From an uncultured Caryophanales bacterium (GTDB lineage: Bacteria > Bacillota_I > Bacilli_A > RFN20 > CAG-826), in NCBI GenBank assembly GCA_946622925.1, contig CAMOQM010000023.1:1-10439 (forward strand): DNA of 10,439 bases, written 5' to 3'. The translations under genes were made by a program, and so were the position numbers. How positions within the stretch are numbered: the stretch's first letter is position 1; each line of letters starts with the position of its first letter. Under the pieces are notes generated by a model. That model saw nothing but the letters and a program-made list of their open reading frames with translations. It did not search any database and was not told where the DNA came from. Below, one piece after another: positions 7,895-10,439 of this stretch.

Positions 7895-7909
7895 GGATAT
7901 AGTTTAGCA
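7895..7909 (-). promoter_or_regulatory. Promoter of FGGY kinase, apparently leaderless
   Basis: On the minus strand TGCTAAACT then six bases precede the ATG. TAAACT (7901-7906) is the -10, and the TGC before it makes an extended -10. No good -35 lies at 16-18 bases. This is the same arrangement as the flavodoxin promoter (extended -10, six bases, ATG, no Shine-Dalgarno). Confidence 0.5.
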
Positions 7910-8010
7910 AAGGCGGCCCATAATGGCGCATTTTTATGTCAAAAAGGCGTTCCAATATGGAATAAAGGCGGCTTGTTTGCTTAAAGGTGTTTCGTTTTCG
8001 CGCCTCCGCG
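7910..8010. other. Divergent regulatory region between kinase and heptose operon
   Basis: This is the bulk of the only sizeable gap (141 bases between start codons). It holds a perfect inverted repeat TTCCA-ATA-TGGAA (7950-7962), a second short one CGCG-CCTC-CGCG (7999-8010) just before the hddA -10, and AAAGGCG three times in the same orientation (starting at 7909, 7943 and 7964). A minus-strand TTGACA (7937-7942) has no -10 at the proper distance. These could be regulator sites shared by both genes, but no regulator is identified. I see no small ORF or RNA gene. Confidence 0.35.
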
Positions 8011-8035
8011 TATAAAATAGAGCGCAGGTAAAATT
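8011..8035 (+). promoter_or_regulatory. Promoter and short leader of heptose operon
   Basis: TATAAA (8011-8016), or TAAAAT two bases on, is a clear -10 match; the -35 region is weak. The predicted leader is about 13 bases and includes a modest Shine-Dalgarno CAGG (8025-8028), seven bases before the ATG at 8036. This is the one operon-leading gene here with room for a conventional ribosome binding site. Confidence 0.5.
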
Positions 8036-9016
8036 ATGATTATTACACGTGCTCCATTCCGCGTTTCATTCGCCGGTGGGGGAAGCGATATCCCCTCCTT
8101 TTACGAGACATATGGCGGCTGCGTCTTATCGACCAGCATCCGCAAATACGTCTATCTGACCATCAATAAGGCCTTTAACAAAGACACCATCACTTTGAAA
8201 TATTCCCAAACCGAAGTGGTGGATGATCCCAACAAGATCCAACATCGTATCTTCCGTCAGACCTTAAAGGACTTTGGAACCAAAGGCATCGAGATCACCT
8301 CCATGGCCGATATTCCAGCCGGAACGGGCTTAGGTTCTTCCTCTTCCTTTACGGTAGCTTTGCTAAAGCTCCTTTATGCCTATAACGAGAAATCCGTTTC
8401 GGCTTATAAGGTCGCTAAGGAAGCCTGCGATATCGAAATCAACCAGCTAGGCAACCCAATTGGCAAGCAAGACCAATTCGCCGCGGCTTTCGGGGGTCTT
8501 CGTTATTACGAATTCCAACCCGATGGCTTCGTTAAGGTCGAGCCTATCATCATGCGCGGCGCTTCCTACCGTCACCTCGAAGATTCTATCATGATGTTCT
8601 ATACCGGACTTGTCCGCGATGCGAATAAGATTTTAGGCGAAGAGACCAGGAATTTAGCTAGTGCTAACGAAAAGATCAACGCCACGTTGAAACTATGCGA
8701 ACTTACCCGCGATTTAAAACGGGAATTCGAATCCAATAACGTCGACGCCTTAGGCGAAATCTTAAACCAAGGCTGGAACATTAAGCGTAACCTCGCCGGC
8801 GGCATTACCAACAAAGCCATCGATTATTATTACGAGCAAGGCATCAAAGCCGGCGCTAGCGGAGGCAAACTCTTAGGGGCCGGAGGCGGAGGATTCCTCC
8901 TCTTCTACGTTCCTGACCATAGCAAAAAAGACGCGGTTAGGGCTGCTTTGAAAGACTTAGTCGAAATGCCGGTTGAATTAGATCAATCCGGGGTCTCCGT
9001 CATCTTCACCGAGTAG
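8036..9016 (+). CDS. hddA: D-glycero-alpha-D-manno-heptose-7-phosphate 1-kinase (GHMP family)
   Basis: 326-residue cytosolic GHMP-superfamily kinase. It adds phosphate at C1 of D-glycero-alpha-D-manno-heptose 7-phosphate to make the 1,7-bisphosphate. All three GHMP motifs are present. Motif 1 is IITRAPFRVSFAGGGSD (2-18). Motif 2 is the ATP-binding loop PAGTGLGSSSSF (94-105). Motif 3 is GASGGKLLGAGGGGFLLF (273-290). NPIGKQDQFAAAFGGL in the middle is characteristic of HddA-like heptose and fucose kinases. Specificity is set by context: the next genes supply the other three activities of the GDP-heptose route. It leads the operon and ends two bases before the fused gene. Fucokinase-like enzymes share this domain, but the neighbours make heptose much more likely. 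Confidence 0.9.
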   Translation: MIITRAPFRVSFAGGGSDIPSFYETYGGCVLSTSIRKYVYLTINKAFNKDTITLKYSQTEVVDDPNKIQHRIFRQTLKDFGTKGIEITSMADIPAGTGLGSSSSFTVALLKLLYAYNEKSVSAYKVAKEACDIEINQLGNPIGKQDQFAAAFGGLRYYEFQPDGFVKVEPIIMRGASYRHLEDSIMMFYTGLVRDANKILGEETRNLASANEKINATLKLCELTRDLKREFESNNVDALGEILNQGWNIKRNLAGGITNKAIDYYYEQGIKAGASGGKLLGAGGGGFLLFYVPDHSKKDAVRAALKDLVEMPVELDQSGVSVIFTE

Positions 9017-9018
9017 AT

Positions 9019-10332
9019 ATGCTAGCCTTCATCCAAGCCGGGGGCGCCGGAACGCGCCTAAAAGAAATCACGGGCGACTTGCCTAAACCCATGGTTCCCA
9101 TCTGCGGGAAGCCGATTTTACTTCACCAAGTCGAATCTCTTATTAGAAGTGACGTCAAAGACATCGTGATGGTCGTCTCCGCCTCTTCCACGGTGGTTCA
9201 GGATTTCTTTGGCGATGGATCAAAATTCGGAGCCAAAATCTCCTACATAGTCGAAAATCAGCCCTTAGGCACGGCCGGGGCCCTCTATTACCTAGCCAAG
9301 CAACGTGATGAGGATTTCTTCCTCGTCATGGGTGATTTGATGTTAGACGTGGACTGGCAAAGGTTCTATGCCTTCCATAAAAAACACCGTTCCTTCCTAA
9401 CGGCTTTCGCCCATCCTAATTCCCATCCCTATGATTCGGATTTGCTCGTATCTTCCAAGGAAGGGAAATTATTACGTGTCCTTTCTAAGAAAGAACCCCG
9501 TGACGATTATTACAATAACCTCACTAATGCCGGGTTATACGTCGTATCCAAAGAAATCCTAGAGACCTTCCAAGGCATGGATGAGCCGATAAAGATGGAT
9601 TTTGAGAAAGATTTGGTAGCCCCTTCCATCGGGGCGGTTCCGGTTTATTGCTATCGTTCCACCGAATATGTCAAAGATTGCGGCACCCCCGACCGTTATT
9701 ATTCGGTCAGCCGCGATTTAGAAAAAGGCGTGGTAGCCAGCAAAAACCTATCCCATCCCCAAAAATGTATCTTCCTCGACCGGGATGGAACGATTAATAA
9801 ATTCGGCAATTTTGTCACCAAAGCCGAGATGTTGGAACTCCTCCCTTGGGCTGGCAAAGCCATCGCTAAAATCAATACTTCCGGCTATTTGGCGATCGTA
9901 GTTACCAATCAACCCGTGATCGCTAGAGGCGAGACCGATTTCGCCGAACTAAGCCAAATCCACATGAAAATGGAGACCCTTCTTGGCCAAGAAGGCGCCT
10001 ATATCGATGACTTATTCTATTGCCCCCATCACCCCGATAAAGGTTTCCCCGGTGAACGTCCCGAATATAAGATCGTTTGCGAATGTCGTAAACCTAAAAT
10101 CGGGATGTTACTAGAAGCCAAAAATAAATATAACATCGACTTTGCCGCCTCGTGGATGATCGGGGATACCTGCCAAGACGTCCAAACCGGCATCAACGCA
10201 GGCTGCAAAACCATATTATTAACCGGCGGCGATCCTCATCCCTACGCCAAATATGGGGACGCTAAGCCTGATTACGTATGTGAGAACCTAGAGCAGGCCG
10301 TGAATTATATCCTAAGCCAAGAAGGAGAATGA
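9019..10332 (+). CDS. hddC-gmhB: Fused heptose-1-phosphate guanylyltransferase and heptose-bisphosphate phosphatase
   Basis: 437-residue bifunctional cytosolic enzyme. Residues 1-230 are a sugar nucleotidyltransferase: QAGGAGTRL (6-14), the PKPM loop (22-25), FFGDGSKFGAKISY, PLGTAGAL, and a metal-binding Asp106 in MGDLMLD. This is HddC-like. Residues about 250-437 are a HAD-IIIA phosphatase of GmhB type: FLDRDGTIN with nucleophile Asp254 and Asp256, VVTNQP, RKPKIGM, and GDTCQD with Asp383 and Asp387. The GmhB zinc site is intact: Cys335, His337, Cys354, Cys356. The phosphatase removes the 7-phosphate from heptose 1,7-bisphosphate and the transferase then activates the 1-phosphate, so consecutive steps are joined, with the later step at the N-terminus. 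A linker of about 20 residues separates the domains. The start lies two bases after the hddA stop with only a weak GAG, suggesting coupled translation. GDP as the nucleotide is inferred from the alpha-kinase partner. Confidence 0.9.
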   Translation: MLAFIQAGGAGTRLKEITGDLPKPMVPICGKPILLHQVESLIRSDVKDIVMVVSASSTVVQDFFGDGSKFGAKISYIVENQPLGTAGALYYLAKQRDEDFFLVMGDLMLDVDWQRFYAFHKKHRSFLTAFAHPNSHPYDSDLLVSSKEGKLLRVLSKKEPRDDYYNNLTNAGLYVVSKEILETFQGMDEPIKMDFEKDLVAPSIGAVPVYCYRSTEYVKDCGTPDRYYSVSRDLEKGVVASKNLSHPQKCIFLDRDGTINKFGNFVTKAEMLELLPWAGKAIAKINTSGYLAIVVTNQPVIARGETDFAELSQIHMKMETLLGQEGAYIDDLFYCPHHPDKGFPGERPEYKIVCECRKPKIGMLLEAKNKYNIDFAASWMIGDTCQDVQTGINAGCKTILLTGGDPHPYAKYGDAKPDYVCENLEQAVNYILSQEGE

Positions 10333-10334
10333 TT

Positions 10335-10439
10335 ATGGATTTCGTTAGTGACATCAAAGAATACTACTCCCGGGAAATCGCGGCCATCGAAGACCTCGAT
10401 AAAGAAGAACTAAACAAGGCCATGAACGCTTTGTTGGAA
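10335..10439 (+). CDS. gmhA: Sedoheptulose-7-phosphate isomerase, N-terminal fragment
   Basis: Only the first 35 codons are in the window. They begin MDFVSDIKEYYSREIAAIED and continue as a helix (LDKEELNKAMNALLE) typical of the N-terminal part of GmhA-type SIS-domain isomerases, before the sugar-binding core. GmhA converts sedoheptulose 7-phosphate to D-glycero-D-manno-heptose 7-phosphate, the substrate of the HddA kinase encoded two genes upstream. The start is well supported: AAGGAG (10322-10327) lies seven bases before the ATG, and the preceding stop is only two bases away. No catalytic residue is visible yet, so the assignment rests on this short helix and on the operon, where GmhA is the one missing activity. 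Confidence 0.68.
   Translation, partial: MDFVSDIKEYYSREIAAIEDLDKEELNKAMNALLE

Noticed and set aside
7937..7942. Perfect TTGACA -35 on the minus strand upstream of the kinase
   Set aside because: No -10-like hexamer lies 16-18 bases downstream; the likely -10 (7901-7906) is about 30 bases away, so the match is probably chance.

Overview
The window looks like a compact chromosomal region of a bacterium of Bacillota or Mollicutes-related type. This placement is tentative and rests on protein character, mid-range base composition judged by eye, and the mix of functions; no rRNA or other marker is present. The standard code applies: TGG is used for Trp, and the single TGA (end of the heptose fusion gene) is a stop followed at once by a well-formed ribosome binding site and start. 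I see no tRNA, rRNA, CRISPR array or mobile element. Intergenic space is very short; the longest gap is 141 bases.

Layout. (1) Positions 1-969, minus strand: a flavodoxin-fold protein followed by peptidyl-tRNA hydrolase (pth, cut by the window edge), one base apart. (2) Positions 1029-2595, plus strand: a DUF368/PopT-family undecaprenyl-phosphate translocase and a TetR regulator, one base apart, divergent from the flavodoxin gene. (3) Positions 2652-6340, plus strand: two half-transporters of a heterodimeric ABC exporter, overlapping by one base, with one consensus and one degenerate ATP site. A 14-bp palindrome covers the predicted -35 of their promoter and is a candidate TetR operator. (4) Positions 6341-7894, minus strand: an FGGY-family sugar kinase whose stop codon directly abuts the ABC stop codon. 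(5) Positions 8036-10439, plus strand: a nucleotide-activated heptose operon with hddA, a fused hddC-gmhB gene, and the first 35 codons of gmhA.

How the genes work together. Block 5 contains all four activities of the GDP-D-glycero-alpha-D-manno-heptose route: GmhA isomerase, HddA 1-kinase, GmhB 7-phosphatase and HddC guanylyltransferase. Two of them are fused in one polypeptide. The product would feed a heptose-containing surface glycan. PopT, which recycles the lipid carrier for such glycans, and the ABC exporter also act at the envelope, so the window has an envelope theme, but co-regulation of the blocks is inference.

The most unusual non-coding signal is the position of the promoters. 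For the flavodoxin gene, the first ABC gene and the FGGY kinase, a good -10 hexamer ends exactly six bases before the ATG, which would put the transcription start at or next to the start codon (leaderless mRNA). Most internal operon genes instead have clear Shine-Dalgarno sequences.
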